Shown here: in pieces, positions 33,145-47,700 of the stretch
Layout: each line of letters opens with the position of its first letter
Numbering within the stretch: position 1 is the first letter of the stretch
DNA from: Apis mellifera
Taxonomy: Eukaryota; Arthropoda; Insecta; Hymenoptera; Apidae
Direction of reading: 5' to 3'
Assembly (NCBI RefSeq): GCF_003254395.2
Contig: NC_037648.1
Span: forward strand, 7,932,135 to 7,996,134
Length of the DNA: 64,000 bases
Translations under genes and position numbers: made by a program
Notes under the pieces: generated by a model
Seen by the model: only the letters and a program-made list of their open reading frames with translations
Database searches by the model: none
What the model was told of the DNA's origin: nothing

Positions 33145-36100
33145 ATGAAATATTTTTTAATATGGTATACACATAAATGTTAAAATATTAAATAATAAAC
33201 TGCTATATTTATCAACTAACCTATATTACTTACTGCTAAATTCAGTATTACATAACAATTTATATATATGTGTGTGTATGTGTGTGTTTATATACATACA
33301 TATATATAATTTGCAATTTACATTCTAAATTAAAATAGAAAACGTTAAAATTCTGTTCTGAAAAAATTATAAATATTATTTCTTAAAGAAATAAAGAAAA
33401 TAAATTTTACACGTTTAATTTCGCACTAAAATTTCAAATAGATCAATTCCTTCATCAATTTTTTTTATATATTTATTTATTAATTTTTTTTACTGCATTC
33501 CTCAAATGCTAATAAGTTTATTCATTTTTTATTTTTATGTTCTTATGATAAATTTTATTTTTTCCTTTTACGTATACAAAATTTGTATACGTAAAATGTA
33601 TATAAAATTTCGAGAAATACACGCATGAGAATAAAATAAACATAATTATCGATATAAAAAGAAAACTTTAATGACGAGGTATTTAATATTTATTGTATTG
33701 ATTTACAAAATTGTATTAATATTCTGTTACTAAGAAATCATGAAATTAGATCAGTAGGTAGATATTTTATCAGATTCCATTCAGAAGAAAGAAATAACTG
33801 TACATATTCATACTACATGAATGGATAATAGTGACATAGAAACAGTATCTAACACTATTCTATCTCTTTTTACACTATATCTTATATTTCGACAATAAAT
33901 CCATTCAAATTCTACAACGTGTCTCTATTCTAAATAAAAAATTTAGAACAGTTCATAATTGAATAACTTTTATAACGATTACTTGACACGAATATTATAA
34001 AGTATAACGTTTTTTATAAATAAAACAATAGTGTTTAATTTTATTAAATTAAATAAATTAGCTTATTTATTTATAATGTGAATTCAGTGAATCTCAATGA
34101 AACAGAGAAGTGCACAAGTATTTATTATTATCATGGAGATTTCTTTTTCAATTGAATTTCAATATTATACTTTTTAAGATCAAAGTAAATTGTGGAAAAA
34201 TTTATCGTTTATTATTAATAATGAAAATATATTTTTTTTTCACAGTGTAAATATTAAAATTTAATATCTATCCTATAAAAGAAAAAAATACGCAATATTG
34301 ATCGTAAAAGAATTAATTTTCAACTCTATATTAAATTCTTTTCAATTTAATAAGTTAATTTAACGAAGCTATATCCATTATTATAAAATTATTAAAAAAA
34401 TTGAAATTCAATTCACATTCCATCGCGACATCAAAATGAATTTCATACAATTTAAAATACGACTAATACGGACACCGACAAACGAATAAAAGATCATTTT
34501 TTATCTCACGACACTTCTCGCATTCCGACTCTATTCTCCTTTCTATCGATCAATTCTATTTCTTCCTCCTTTATCATACGTCTAGATGGATCATCAGTTG
34601 CGATCACAAATTCCAACTGGCTTGAATCATCTTTCGGAAATTTTCCAGGCTGGAACATTTCGAAAGCGACGAAACGATTAATAAGCGAACAAGAGCGACA
34701 ACGAAATGCCAAGTGCGACGATAGCCCTTTACGGACTGATTCCAGATAGAAATACTTTCCATAATGAAAGTGAACGCCTTATGCCTTTTAATAGGTGTAC
34801 AATTTGTTGGAGTGTGCTTGTTGTGCAATATCCTGCATAGGAAATTCCTGAACCAAATCTCTCTCGATTTTCCTTTCTCGAAGTAAGACTGTTGAAAAGT
34901 AGAAGTTTCCATGAATTGAAAATACGTGATTCCTGGAATAATTAAGAATAGATTTGATAGTCGTTATATGTGAAAAGTATTAGAACGCCATTTTGTACGT
35001 TTCACTTTCTTTTTAAAGGAAAAAATTTCTCTGGGAATAAAAACTATCGTTTTAGCATCTTCTGATTAAAAATAAGTTTTTAAATAGTTTTTGAATAGTT
35101 GGAAATTATTAGGAATTTGAATATAGATAATATTGAAACTATGATTATGTTGCTTTGAATAATACTTAAAGTATTTAAAGTAACGTAATAAAATAATTGA
35201 AAATAAAAAAATAGAATTGTAAATTTTAATTCAGGCTTTCTGAATGATGCAAAGGATTTTGTTAAAAGGATAAATTTAATAAGAAACGAATTACGTTTTT
35301 ATACTATTAAAATATAGGATTTAAATTTCATAGATATTTTATTTAACTTGCTATTGAAAGACAGAAATATCGTAGCGGAAAAATTATTCGTAGTGATAGG
35401 AATGAAAACAAAAAATACTTTGATTACAAGTTTATAAACTTTTTATAATGAGCATGTTAGTTTTTCCTCTCTTTATCGATATGAAATAAGGAAATGATGC
35501 TGTTATAATTAATTACAGCAAAAAAAAGATAATCTTTACGCAATCCCTCGTAACTTATCATCCATGCTACAGTGAAATAAAGAAAAAACGAGATTTTTTT
35601 TAATTCTCTGAGGCATGATTAACCTCCATCAACAGTTAGGGTAAGAACATGTGAATATACCGCACTTATAGCTCATCAATGGCGCCATAGTTCCTTTCTC
35701 CACTATCTGAATAACCTTGACAATCCAATCCCGGAGAAAAATCAATTTTTTTCTTTTTTTATTTATTACTAGCATTTCCGAGTAAATATATCGATATCGT
35801 AGAAACGATATTATGAAAATTACTATAAAGCATTGTAACAATTCCATGAAATAATTTGCACAAGAATGGAAGTATGCATGAGAAATGCTTGATGATTATT
35901 GGCCAGTTTTAATAATGATAAAATATTTTTTTTCATTATTTGAATTAATAATATTTTATAAAAAAAAAAAATTATCAAACAAAATTTTATTTGAACAGTT
36001 TAAAACAGTTTAATTTATAATTGTTGGAATTTTTTTTTTAATTGATAATTTTTAAAGATACTTTTTTATCAATATTTCGTGTAAAAATATGTCATTTTGA

Positions 36101-37530
36101 ATCACTATAGTTAAAATAATGTAGTTAATATATGTGCTTGTTAATATTTCATTCGATATATTTAATTTTCTCTTTTCTTAATTCATATTTTCTACTTTTG
36201 TTAAACTATATGAAGATTAAAGATTCATTTATAAATCTTGAGGAAATAATAAAAAATTTCAGTAACATCTCTTGTTTATTTTCCCCATGATTCATAAGAA
36301 AAAGAGGAGGAAATTTAAGAAAGCCATTGAAAGGATTCGTTCCTTGACACAGATCAGAAATACAAGCAAACAGAAAAAGTAAATTTCTTGTGCCAAATTC
36401 TTTGCAAGATTAAATGCATGGAGATGAAAGATCTGTTGAAAGTTTGGTATTTTCAAAAAGAAATTTTTCTAAGAATTGAACAAGGTAAAGATTTTTGTGT
36501 TTGTACAACAGGTTGACTGTCATACACAAACTGTCAATAAACTTCATTCCAAATCGTATTTATTGAATTAAACCGATGAATTTTTATTTCTTAAAATATA
36601 ATTTTAAGTCAATAAATAAATTTAATAGCGAATAATAAATCTATCTATTGAAAATAATGATTAACTTTGAAATTTGCATAATCAACATTATCAAAAATAT
36701 TAAATATTTCTAAAAATTTTCTTATATCAAGTAAAATATTTGAAAAAGAAATATTTACAAATTATGCTTCGTAATTTATAAATTGCAAATAAATTCAAAG
36801 ATAATCATTTATTTTATTCTTTCGTTGATGCAAATTTTTTATGTGTTTTTGTACGTGCGATTTGCACCCTTCGAAATTGAAGGATCGGAAAAGTTTATAT
36901 AACAGGTTATGCCATCCCCGTATTTACATCGAAGGGTAGAAAAGGGTTGTTTGTATTTCCCACTGAGGGAAATATCAACAAAGAAACGTGCTTGACGTAG
37001 CTAAGGAATGTTTTTATGGAATCAAAGACGAACGTGCAATGATAGATATTTCTTATAATACTAGAATAAAAAAAATGAGCAAAAAAGATTAATTATGTGA
37101 CGCGTCTCGTATTTCTTACATTCTTATTTTTTTATAAAGCAATAATTTTAATTAATACAATAATTATAATTACAATAATAAAAAAATATATATTAAATAA
37201 AATAAAATAGTTAAATTGAGATATACTTTAGTAAATCAACATTTTAATTTTTTCGAAAATAAGATTTTATTTAAAAAAAAAAAATTACATAAAAGTATTC
37301 TAAAAATTATCCTATACAAACAACTTCAATATTGCATTCTCAGATTCAATTCTTAATTATTATTAATTTAGATATTCTATGTATTGACAATACAGATTGT
37401 AAATCATCACATATCTAGAAAAATAAAAAAATATCAAAGAAAATGAGATAGATTTTTCTTAAACTATTTTTCTATAGAAACTTGAAAGTATCACTTTATG
37501 TATCGAGATAATAATTAGATCATGATTTCA
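33145..37530. other. A/T-rich noncoding stretch
   Basis: No exon could be supported. GC-richer patches at 34500-34930 and 36850-37020 may be regulatory. The 102- and 72-codon minus frames (34604-34912, 35629-35847) show no domain or consistent splice borders. Confidence 0.5.
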
Positions 37531-37539
37531 AAATCCACC

Positions 37540-37960
37540 CTCGAGAACTTTTTGCTTGGAACGCTATCTCTAGAATCATGGTAACGATAACCTAGTTACC
37601 ACATTTATTGCTTTATAGGGAGCGTTGTTATTAGCGGGTACAAGCTCGAGCATTGAACACTGAGCTCTTTGTCGGCGAAAGGATTTAATATTCATGGTGG
37701 TCGATGTTGCTTCTTCGCGACGAAATTGCGTCTGAAGGTTTCCGCGGCTCGTGAACGATGCTTTATCGCTTTTCCTCGTGTTTTTAACGAGCGCATAATG
37801 TAACCCAGTAAACGTTGATTAAGCAAGAAACATTATTTCAATGCTACCACGCCTCGGTTGGAATTCGAGGCTGGCGACGATTTAACCCTTTCTGCTCGCG
37901 CTTGAAACACTTGTTTACAACTATCACCATCAACTTATTCGCGATTTTTTTTTTTCGAGC
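37540..37960. promoter_or_regulatory. GC-richer island, possible enhancer
   Basis: Balanced composition in A/T DNA, with the inverted pair GGTAAC/GTTACC at 37580-37600 and several CpG. Short frames on both strands overlap and neither looks coding. Confidence 0.3.
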
Positions 37961-37969
37961 CGCGATAAA

Positions 37970-40880
37970 CGGGATAATGAATTTTGATAATGAAATTCGA
38001 CGTGAGAATGTGAACTTCTTTTTCATTAAGTTATATCGATGAAAATTTTATCCAAGAAATTTAACGATGTTCATTGCATCTTCATTATTTAGAATATAAC
38101 ATGAAAAATAAATTTCGTACAAAATTTATTTCTATCTTGTAAAATTTTACATGTTGATTTTATATAAATTGTTATACAATTTTTTTCTTCTTAAAATTTG
38201 TAAAATTAATAATTATAGGGATAAGTTAAATGTAAATGATATAATATGTTTCTTAATTTTTTTCATATTCGAATTTTATAATAGCTAAATTAAGTTGATA
38301 TTAAGATATAATTTGAAATAAACTAAAAATCTTTCTGATGAAATTTTCCATAAAAATAAATATATTTAAGTAGAAATGTTTAGAGTTCATAGAGTTTAAA
38401 AGCATTGATAGAATAACACAATGATAATTGCACCAGACATAAATTCACGCAACATTTGAATATTTTGGGTAATTATATCATTTAATATTTTATTAAATAA
38501 TTTTAAATATAAAATATATAGGATTTCAAAATTAGTTTATGATACTCAGTGATGAAGATTTTCGACAATAATTTAAAATTTTCGTTCAACTTCATCGTTT
38601 TTGTGGACATATTTAATTACAGATAAAATATCAAAATTGAAAAATATAAATCTATTTAAAAGACAAATTACAGATTTGTAGAAGATAAATTCCCATATAT
38701 CTTCCATCTTTTTATAATTCTCTTTCTCTAGTTCCATTTAAATCTTCGAAGCCATGGAATCACGGTTAATTATCTGGAATGCAACGATCGAACTTCAATC
38801 TTCATTACGTTGTAATTTATAGCGTAGAAATATAAATTTCTCAGTTGCTTTTCCATTGAATACCGTGTTAAGTGCGATGACGCAAATTGGTTGACTAAAA
38901 TTATTCAGAATTTCACTTCGTTTATCATAAATACCTATCTTCGTTTACACGTGGAAATAGAATGAATTGTCGCTTCGACATTACATTATACTTATAGTTT
39001 GCAAAATCTCTAAAAATAGATAGAAATTCCTTTTTGCTTCACAAGTTAGTTAGTTTGGTTATTGCTTCAGTTTCGTAGAATTTCTTTGTTACTTTTCCTT
39101 CCTATAGGTTGATTGCCACTTGTTGTCCGTCTGGTAATCAGTCTCGGTAAGGGTTGTAAGGATTCTTTTATTACAAAGTGTACCAGTCATGTATCGCAAA
39201 ATACTTATTTCATTTTAAATCATAAAATTTACGATTCTACGGTTTTGAAAAAGATAAATGAGGATATAAGATATATATATGTTATAAAATGGCTAAGGAA
39301 ATAGGATGATATTTTATTATCCTCATATTTTATGCTTTACTGGTAGTAGTTTCGTATTCTTGAAAATTCTTTCAAATTGATATTTTCTTTTCGAAAATTT
39401 TCAGAAACAACAACGTGATTACTCAAAATCGAAATTAGAAATATAGAATATTTTCATTTATAATTGTTCTTTTATATATGATAATAAGCTTAGGTTTCGT
39501 TTATTATCTATTTAGTTTAACATGTTCATCGATAAAAATCGAAAAGGATATTGATCTTTTGATATGTATGTATAAAAAAACAATTGTAAAATACAATCTA
39601 CGAAATCTAGTAATACTTCGTGAATATTCTACCAAAAAATCGAACGAAATATTAGATTAATTCATATTAAATTAATGATACATATAAATAAATATAATAG
39701 ATACAAATATTATCATTTATATATCATTAAAAAAAGAGAGATACAAAGTCTATTTTATTTATTTTAACAAAAAAATTTATCTTAAATTAAATATTAAAAA
39801 TCATTGCAAATTTAAGAAAAAATTTAAAAAAAGTCTTATTCTATGCCAAAAATAATATACGAATCCAGTTTCTTCTCACTTAATTCCAATTCACTGAAAA
39901 CACGTCGACGTAAGACGTAAACATCGTTATTCTCGTTACAATCACTCTATTACGAGCTGATAAACAATGTATACAATGTATGTATACAATGAGTTTCAAC
40001 ATAGATAGAGGCGTAATTTCACAGTTTAAATCCATCGACACCGGTTATCTTAGAAATTTTCCGATCGATCCCCTTTTTTCAGTTCCTTAATTCTTTTGCT
40101 TAATCCAAGCAAATTTTATTCTCGAATTATCTGACGAAAATCTATCTGACCATAATTATCGAAGAAATAGAAAGAAGGAATGAAGATCGAATTACGAAAT
40201 GATATACGAGGGGCTTGAATAAGTCAGATTAGCCTCCATGATTAGGCAATCGTGGAACAAAAGTGAGACAAGCTTAAGGATAAGAGAGAACAGTTCCGGT
40301 TCAAAAAGATGCAAAGTCGAAAAGAAAAGTCGCTACAGGTGATTTAGAAGAAATAGTAATTTTTTCTTTGATTTTGTTAATTGGATAGAATTTTATAGGA
40401 TACTTTTTTATTTTCAATATTAGTGTTAATATTCAATATTAGTGAATTTATTGATTATATTAAATGAGAATAAAATGTACTATCTATTTAGAATAGTATT
40501 TTTAACGCGATTAGATGAAGTATATTTATAGATTCCAAACTCAAAACCAATACAAACTTTTAAATTGATAAAAAAAATTCCAAATTCTGCTTAGATTTGG
40601 TTATTTGTATAGATGTAATATACTTATTAAGATGGATTTAATATTCATATCAACCTAATTATAGATTAATACAATTAATATACTATATTAATTATTCACA
40701 GAGATTATATCTGTACAAATTAATCCAATAAATTATATCTCTATGGTATAATTATTATATAAATTTATTGATATCTCGTATAATTCTTCAACACTTGTTT
40801 ATGATCTTGACATCGTTTTGTTATTTTCCGGAGTTTTAATAAATACACTATTAATAGAGGAATATTAACAAATAAATACG
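37970..40880. other. A/T-rich noncoding stretch
   Basis: No gene or ordered repeat seen. Small GC-richer patches at 38740-38960 and 39880-40330. Confidence 0.5.
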
Positions 40881-40884
40881 GAGA

Positions 40885-41240
40885 CAGAAGCTGAATGATT
40901 GGCACAATTAGAGGAAACACATGATTCCTGGAATTGATGTCGTCACGAGCTCATTCACGAGCCTACTCTTAATCTTGAGCGTGAAAAAAATTCCACGCGG
41001 CATCGGAGAGGCAAGCAATCAATTAACCAATCTGTTAATTACCGCCACGAGCCGACAGCTGTGAGCATAGTTCAAAGGAGACACGCGTTCAACGAGACCT
41101 TTATGATCAGAGAGAAAAGTGCCATCTTGTAGTTTCTCTCGGCGCATTCTGTTACTTCCTTTTATCGGCCTTTTCCATGCCTCCCTTCGAACACAGTGTG
41201 GCGGATCTCGTTAAACTTAATCTTCTTCGAGCTGTTTGTT
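40885..41240. promoter_or_regulatory. GC-richer island with homeodomain and E-box words
   Basis: CAATTAACCAATC and TTAATTACC lie next to a CAGCTG E-box (about 41010-41062), with CpG-rich flanks. Also AAGATGGCAC on the minus strand near 41121-41130, a CTCF-like half site. Regulatory role is inference. Confidence 0.32.
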
Positions 41241-43600
41241 TCAATTAACCTACTCGGTTATATTCAACCAATCTTCTCGAACGTTATGACTCAAATATTT
41301 ATAAACAAAAATTTAACGAATTTATTATGCTGTCAAATTGTGTAATAAAAATCAGAATCAGTAATATATTTATATTTACATTGATTAATATGCGCATGAT
41401 TTTTATAATGATTGATATATAAGTAATTATAAAAAATATTTGCAACATTATTCTATTTACTAATGGCATTCATATAATTATAAAAATTTGATGTTATAAA
41501 AATGAAACGTAGAATCTGGATTAAAAGATGCGCATCAATATCTTTTTATATATTTTTTAAAAATAACATTACCAAGCATAGCTACAGATTCAATCACAAA
41601 TGAAACTGAACTTTATCCACTGAGAAATCTAATTTCGAACGAAGAAGATCCAGAACTGCAATTAAAAAAGAAAAGAAAAAAATACAGAAAGAAACAAGTA
41701 ACAGTACCAAAACAAAGATAAAAGTGCATTACACTTATTCCACGGATCGATGAATCATTTCATCCAATTAACGGTAATCGCGATTTATCATGGGAGGAAA
41801 AACCACGACCCACGCAATGATTGATCGAATAATGAAAAAAAAAAAGCTACTTCTGCTTCTGAGACTTTTTTTTTTAAATTCCTCGTAGCGGTTCTACGTC
41901 GTTGTTCCCTCTTTTTTTTTTTTTTTTTCTTTCCCCTCGCATTACGCGGCCACGGTTCGCGATCCGCTTCACGAGCATGGCGTGGATAGAGCCACGAGCT
42001 CGTAGGGTCATCCACGTTGCAGGAAACAGGAAATCCTGAGAGAAGTGAAACCAAGCAGAAACGTCGGGAACGCACAGAGCCGCCACTGTCTAGGATTCGT
42101 AGTTGTAAGACAAGATTGAGGAGGTCTGCTCGTTTCGCTCGGGAATCTCGTTCCCCCGCTTTGACAGTGAGAGATGCAAATTTGTGAAGCAACCGTCAAC
42201 ACGTGACGAATAATCAGAGCGTACAGTGAGATGGAAAATTTTTTCTTTTTTTTTTTTTTTACCCGTGGATAAAAAGATAAATTGTGAATAATATTTTTGA
42301 CATTTAGCACAGGTGAACGTGGGTTGAGTGATTTGAGGGGGTTTGGTACTTACTCGGAGAAAGGAAATATTTCATTTTAATGTGAACGTGGCTGCACGTT
42401 ATTTTATAACAATGTTATGCATCGTGATAAGTTAATGCAATAAAGGAAATTTCTTGGAGGAGATTGATCCAAATTATTATAAATAGACTGTGTGTGTTTG
42501 TGCATATTTTTATTAGAATTTTTGTTAGCATAAAAGAAATGAATTTAAAGATCTGTTCATGATACATACTTTGCTTTATGTTTCTTTTTTTTGCATGATG
42601 TAGATTTTTTTATATTTAAATTTTCTATAAATGCATGAAGAGTCTTGTTGAAAGTGATATTAGAGAAAAGAAACTTTGCTAGAAATCGCGCGAATACTTG
42701 AAATATTATAAGATTTATAACAAAAATGTTAAAATAATCGAATATTCGTAATATTTTGAAATCTGAGCTTCAATTTTAGAAAAATTGGACACATAAAAGA
42801 TTTGAAAAATTTTTTGAATAATAAATAGTTATGTTAGACGTAAAAATATTAAAATATTTTCTTATAATAGTTTCTGCACGAAACGTTAAAACGCACAGTT
42901 TATACGCATAGGGGAAAAATACGACGAGAAAGCAAAGAATGGTACAAGGTACACCAATGGTGTCCGAGCCCATTGACCGCAAATCGCAATCGCTAATCAC
43001 GAAATAACTAGTCGTGTATGTCAGCTGTTAGAAATCGATCGATAATATGAAATAACGAGACCTGTGGAAAACACATTGCCCAACAATCTCTAATAGATAT
43101 TTTTTACACTTGAATCGTTCATTTTTCGATACAAGGTCTTGGGTGAGGTCCGTTGCATTCTTCCAAATCGTACTTTCACACGTGCAGGCATTCTCTTAAG
43201 CAATAATTCGGTAAAAGAAAAATATTGAAGGGAAAGAGAGAGAAATTCAATTTTATTTGTTCGATTCAATTTAACAAATCGATCGTGAGATATATTTATC
43301 TCATTCTTCACAAGTGAAAAGATAATAATTACGATAAAGGAAACACAAGACATTGATATATATTTTCTTGAAAGATTAAAATTTATTAAATTTATCAAAA
43401 AACAGAAGACTTTTAAACGCGAGTGTATTCATGTAGAAATACATTATGCAACTAGGGAATTGAAAATTACAAGGTACGCCTGTAATTCCCATGCTCGATA
43501 AGAAAATAGGAAAGAAAAGTTTTATTTTAAATCCATAAACTATTATTATCTATTTTTTCAAAAGAATTTTCTCTTGCCACGATCTCTCCTCAGATCCTAA
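41240..43600. other. Mixed noncoding stretch
   Basis: A GC-richer island at 41780-42240 contains two T-runs (about 41918-41938 and 42248-42260). The overlapping minus-strand frames there read through those runs as poly-lysine and are not credible. The rest is A/T-rich. Confidence 0.45.
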
Positions 43601-43609
43601 CAATATTTA

Positions 43610-43751
43610 AGATTCTTAAAATTCCTATTTACACTCCTATTTGTACCAGCTTGCACCAACCGTAACACGCGCCACGAAATCCATAAGTTAAAATTGCATC
43701 CGTGACTCGAGGTAACGAAAGAATCGAGTGCGCATAAGGTTGTAGCGTATT

Positions 43752-43787
<36 letters not shown>

Positions 43788-44103
43788 GGGTGTAAATGGC
43801 GGGTCTCGGTGGCGCAATTAAAAATTCACCATCTCGTTCGTAGATCGAGAGCAGCGGCTAAGCGGTCGGTACATACCACCGTGCATGCATACGTGTGGAT
43901 ATATCACCCGAGAGGAAATTCTCGGAGCAGAGCCGGAGTCCCTCCAATTTCTGTAAACTTCCGTAAATCCTGCCCTCACCCCCTCCGTCGATCTTCCGGC
44001 CGGCTAACCGACAATTAAACTTTCATAACCTGTTCATTAGCGCGAATTAACGCGGTGCGCTAACTCATCTGGATTCCGCTAATGCAACGCACTTAATTTA
44101 CAG
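43610..44103 (+). promoter_or_regulatory. GC-rich island upstream of candidate signal-peptide exon
   Basis: Includes a (TA)n run at 43754-43783, then CpG-rich DNA. 43985-44100 has the look of a conserved noncoding element (TTTCATAACCTGTTCATTAG, GGTGCGCTAACTCATC) and ends in a splice acceptor TTAATTTACAG. Confidence 0.3.
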
Positions 44104-44192
44104 CGACGGCCGTCCTCGAGCCGCGCTGGCTGCAGGCCTGCTGTTTGCCCTCCTTCTCCCCGGAGGACGCGTCGACGAAACGGAGACAGAGG
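44104..44192 (+). CDS. Candidate exon encoding a signal peptide
   Basis: Bounded by acceptor TTAATTTACAG and donor AGAGG|GTAAGT. In the frame starting at 44105 it encodes 29 residues: a basic start (DGRPR), a hydrophobic core (AALAAGLLFALLLP), then GGRVDETETE, as at the start of a secreted or type I membrane protein. No ATG lies in frame before the upstream stop, so the initiator would be in an earlier exon. The exon would begin in phase 2 and end in phase 1. I could not find its neighbours, and a chance frame in a CpG-rich island remains possible. Confidence 0.35.
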
Positions 44193-45420
44193 GTAAGTGA
44201 GATTATAAACGGCACATACGGGAAGGAGGGAGGGAGAGGAAGAGGGAGAATGAGAGGGTGGGATGGAGGAACGACAGAGGGACATTTAGAGACTGATGGC
44301 GCAAACCTTTTAGGCAAACTAATGCACCGAACCTGTTACATCAGAGAGAGGCTACTCGCGCTGTCCACCACCCACCCACCGCCCTCTCTATACTCTCTTC
44401 TAACCCCTTTGCATTACTGCGTACTCGTGTACCTACCAGTTGGATTCATTATGGGAAACGTGCCTTATGCCGGAGCTGAATGAATGGCTCGTTCTTGAGC
44501 CCAGAAAGTGTTGCGATGAGGAAAGTTGGGGAGGGGAAGGATGGGGTTATTGGATAGGGATACGTTCCAGTGGATGGAACTTCCCCGTTTCGGGGATAAA
44601 AAGTAGCCAATTAGGGAATTGTATACACGATTCGTGTATGAATTATTGAAATGATTTCACGAGATACTTCCTCTTCCCTTGTCGTTCCCATGACAGTCGT
44701 ATGGATGCATACTTGGAATTAAGTAGAGTGATACTTCTCATCAAAGGATAATCACGGAATTACAGATTAGATTTATGAATAATTCTTGGCATATTTTTAC
44801 ACGAGAAAAGACAAACAAATTTTTATTTATTATCAAATATCATTCTCTTTCTCGCAAATTAAATATTAAACGTTTACAAATATATATATATACTTAAGTA
44901 TAATTTTTGATAAGATTATTTTTTTTGTATTCATTCAAATCCGATGATTAAAATAATTGCATCGCGTAATAAAAATTTAATCGCTCGAATGAATCGCGCG
45001 AGGAAAGAGGATAAAAACGAACAATAACCTTTAAGGGCATTATGGTAAACGGGGCCAGCGTACCCCAATTATAGAGACGTCCCTGCTCGAGAGGGAGAAC
45101 GTATACACGCGTGTGCAATTACTTGTACGCCTACCTGTTCGACCAGAGCGTGCACACATAATTACCGTGGGGGAATTCGCAATTATTAATTTAGGTGTTA
45201 CTCTACAGACCTATATGCCCGTATACTCCTTTACGGGACAGCTACGTTGCCTTGATGAGAATCGTTTCGTGGCTCGTGGAAATTAACATTACACGCGCGC
45301 TCATTTTACACAACTGCATAACGTTTTGTGTTGTTCCCATTTCTCGAATTTACGCGGCGAAGGAGAGACGTCGTTAAGGGGTCGTGAAAAAGCGTTTAAC
45401 GTCGATTTCCAACCGATTAC
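44193..45420. promoter_or_regulatory. GC-rich purine-skewed island
   Basis: 44210-44290 is a GGGAGG-type purine tract. 45000-45390 is a CpG-rich block (CTTTAAGGGCATTATGG, ACGGGGCCAGCGTACCCC) resembling conserved noncoding DNA. The 112-codon frame at 44145-44483 runs over the donor at 44193 and is not credible. Confidence 0.3.
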
Positions 45421-45429
45421 GATTTAATT

Positions 45430-47160
45430 AAGCAAATTAAACGTGTTTCTTTTTCCGTATGCATATTTGCATTTGTTATGTTACGTGCATTTAGAGAAGA
45501 ATCATTCATAAATGTTTAATTTTTCAATATCGAAGAATCTAAGTTTTGTCATTTTCGTTAGGATGAATAAACTTCTTTTTAGATTTTAGTTAAAGGATAA
45601 AAAAATGTGTGCAATTTTTTATAATATTGCAACAAATCTTGAAAGATAAAAGAATATGAGATAAGATTTTTTAAGTTAAAGTCGAATACAAAAATATTAT
45701 TAAAATATATTCGATAAGATTTATTTATTTCGTTATGTATATTAAATTTCGATATTTTCGTTTTATAATAGTTTAAAATGTTTAATTATGATGTTTCATG
45801 TGCTGGAAAAAAAAATTAAAAGTCAATTTATTTGTTGGAAAGTAAAAAGGCAAGATAAATTACTATAACTCTTTGTTTCACATTTAGATTAGAAGTAGAT
45901 AGTTGTTAAATGTTACTTGAGCATGGAGTGATAAAAATTTATGAATTATTATCTTTTATTCTGTCTTGAACTTTATGTACTTATTGTCAAATACATATAA
46001 CGATAAGTACATATTCAATGTTGAGGTGTGCTAACATAAAATATATTTTATGAAACATTAATATAAATTGGTACAATAGTAAACACATAAATTTTCTAGG
46101 CACGCACAACTATATAATTAGAATACTTTGAGTATTATTTACACCGATATTGTAAATCAATATCCATTGTACAATCCATTATTCAAATGTTATTGTATTA
46201 TATTATGCAGCATATGAAACATCATAATTATAAATATTAATGATAATTTTGATAAACGTGTTATTAATTGAATAATTCTCACTCTTTCCACGATTTAATA
46301 ATCATTTGATTTACATAATCGTTTAAATTAGAGATTCATATCGTTTGAACAAACATTCATATCGTTTAACGCTTCAAGTTTAAACAAATTATTTTTTTAT
46401 TAGAATAATAAAATATTGAATATTTTATAAATACACATTTTTCTACGAAGAATATATTTATTTTGCATTGTAAAGCAATTTATTTTTTTTTGTCTATAAA
46501 ATGACAAAATCAAATTACATATCTATATTTTTCTTAAAAAACATTTAAATTTTGTATAATAAACAATTTAGTCGCTATCATATTTAGACACTATCATATT
46601 ATAATTTAATAATTTAGCATACATTTTGCATACGTATTCCATTCAAATTGCATATTTCGAACTCACACCTGCATAATCTTCCTTTTCACAAAGTGAAACG
46701 TAAAAGAAAATCGTGTCACAGTAGTTGCTCTGCATTACACTCCCGTTCAAAAATTTCCATCTGTATCGATTATATATCGTTATAACATAAACATTAAGTT
46801 ACGCGTATTTCCTAATAAAAAAAAAAATATATAAATAACAAAATTTGCAAAATATCCATTAATACAGATGGATCCCAATATTTTTCCAATCTTCAAACAA
46901 ACAAATAACGAATATCGAAATACTCTTGAACAAATCTGTACGCACATAGATAAGTAATATACACATTTCCAGTTTGGATTAAATGCTACAATCCTTATCG
47001 CACGTTTTCCACATTTGTCAGAGTTAATATCTCTAATATAAGTAGAAAAAAAAAAAAAAAAAAAAAAAAAAGTAATATTATCGTGCCAGTTTATTATCGC
47101 GACGAAACACGACTTGATATAAAATGAAAAAAGAGTAGGAAGAAAAGAAAAGAAGAAAAA
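45430..47160. other. A/T-rich noncoding stretch with poly-A
   Basis: No gene seen. A run of about 26 A at 47046-47071 marks its end. Confidence 0.55.
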
Positions 47161-47164
47161 TCAG

Positions 47165-47700
47165 ACAAGATCTAACGGGTGTCCGACTTAATTACATGCC
47201 AGCATATGGACCGGACCCCAAGCTGGATTCCCTTTCCTCTCGCGGTATGAATATCGCATTAAGTCATGAGTGAGAGATGGCTCCGGGCAGGGGTGAGACC
47301 CCGATGGGAAACTACGAATTTAATAGAATAATAAATGGAGCCGTCTGCGCGTTGCGGCGATGCCGATGGCGACGACCACGAGGCCCTCGGTGCTATATAC
47401 AACGTAGTACAACGTACACCAGGAAGATAATTCGGATCCTTTTTCCTCGGAGCGGTTTAATTCCCTTCGAAACGTTTCTCTCTCGCGCGCTAGGTATATC
47501 ACGAACGTTGAATCGCCGTACGCGAAATGTAACGCACGAGAAATACGGTGAGGAAGTGAACTGGTTCGGTAAACTTTTATAACAGTGGTTACGGTAATGG
47601 TCGGCGGCGTTACGCGGCGCAATTCTTTTTAAGAAATTCCAAGCCGTGCGGATTCTAATGGCGCGTTTATGAAATCTTGACTGAATTTCACTTTTACGGT
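47165..47700. promoter_or_regulatory. GC-rich island
   Basis: CpG-rich with GGACCGGACCCCAAGCTGG and ATGCCGATGGCGACGACC. Open frames of about 100 codons occur on both strands over the same bases, as expected of GC-rich DNA, and neither has a domain. Confidence 0.3.

Noticed and set aside
41788..42192. 134-codon minus frame
   Set aside because: Reads through T-runs as poly-Lys and overlaps two other frames of similar length.
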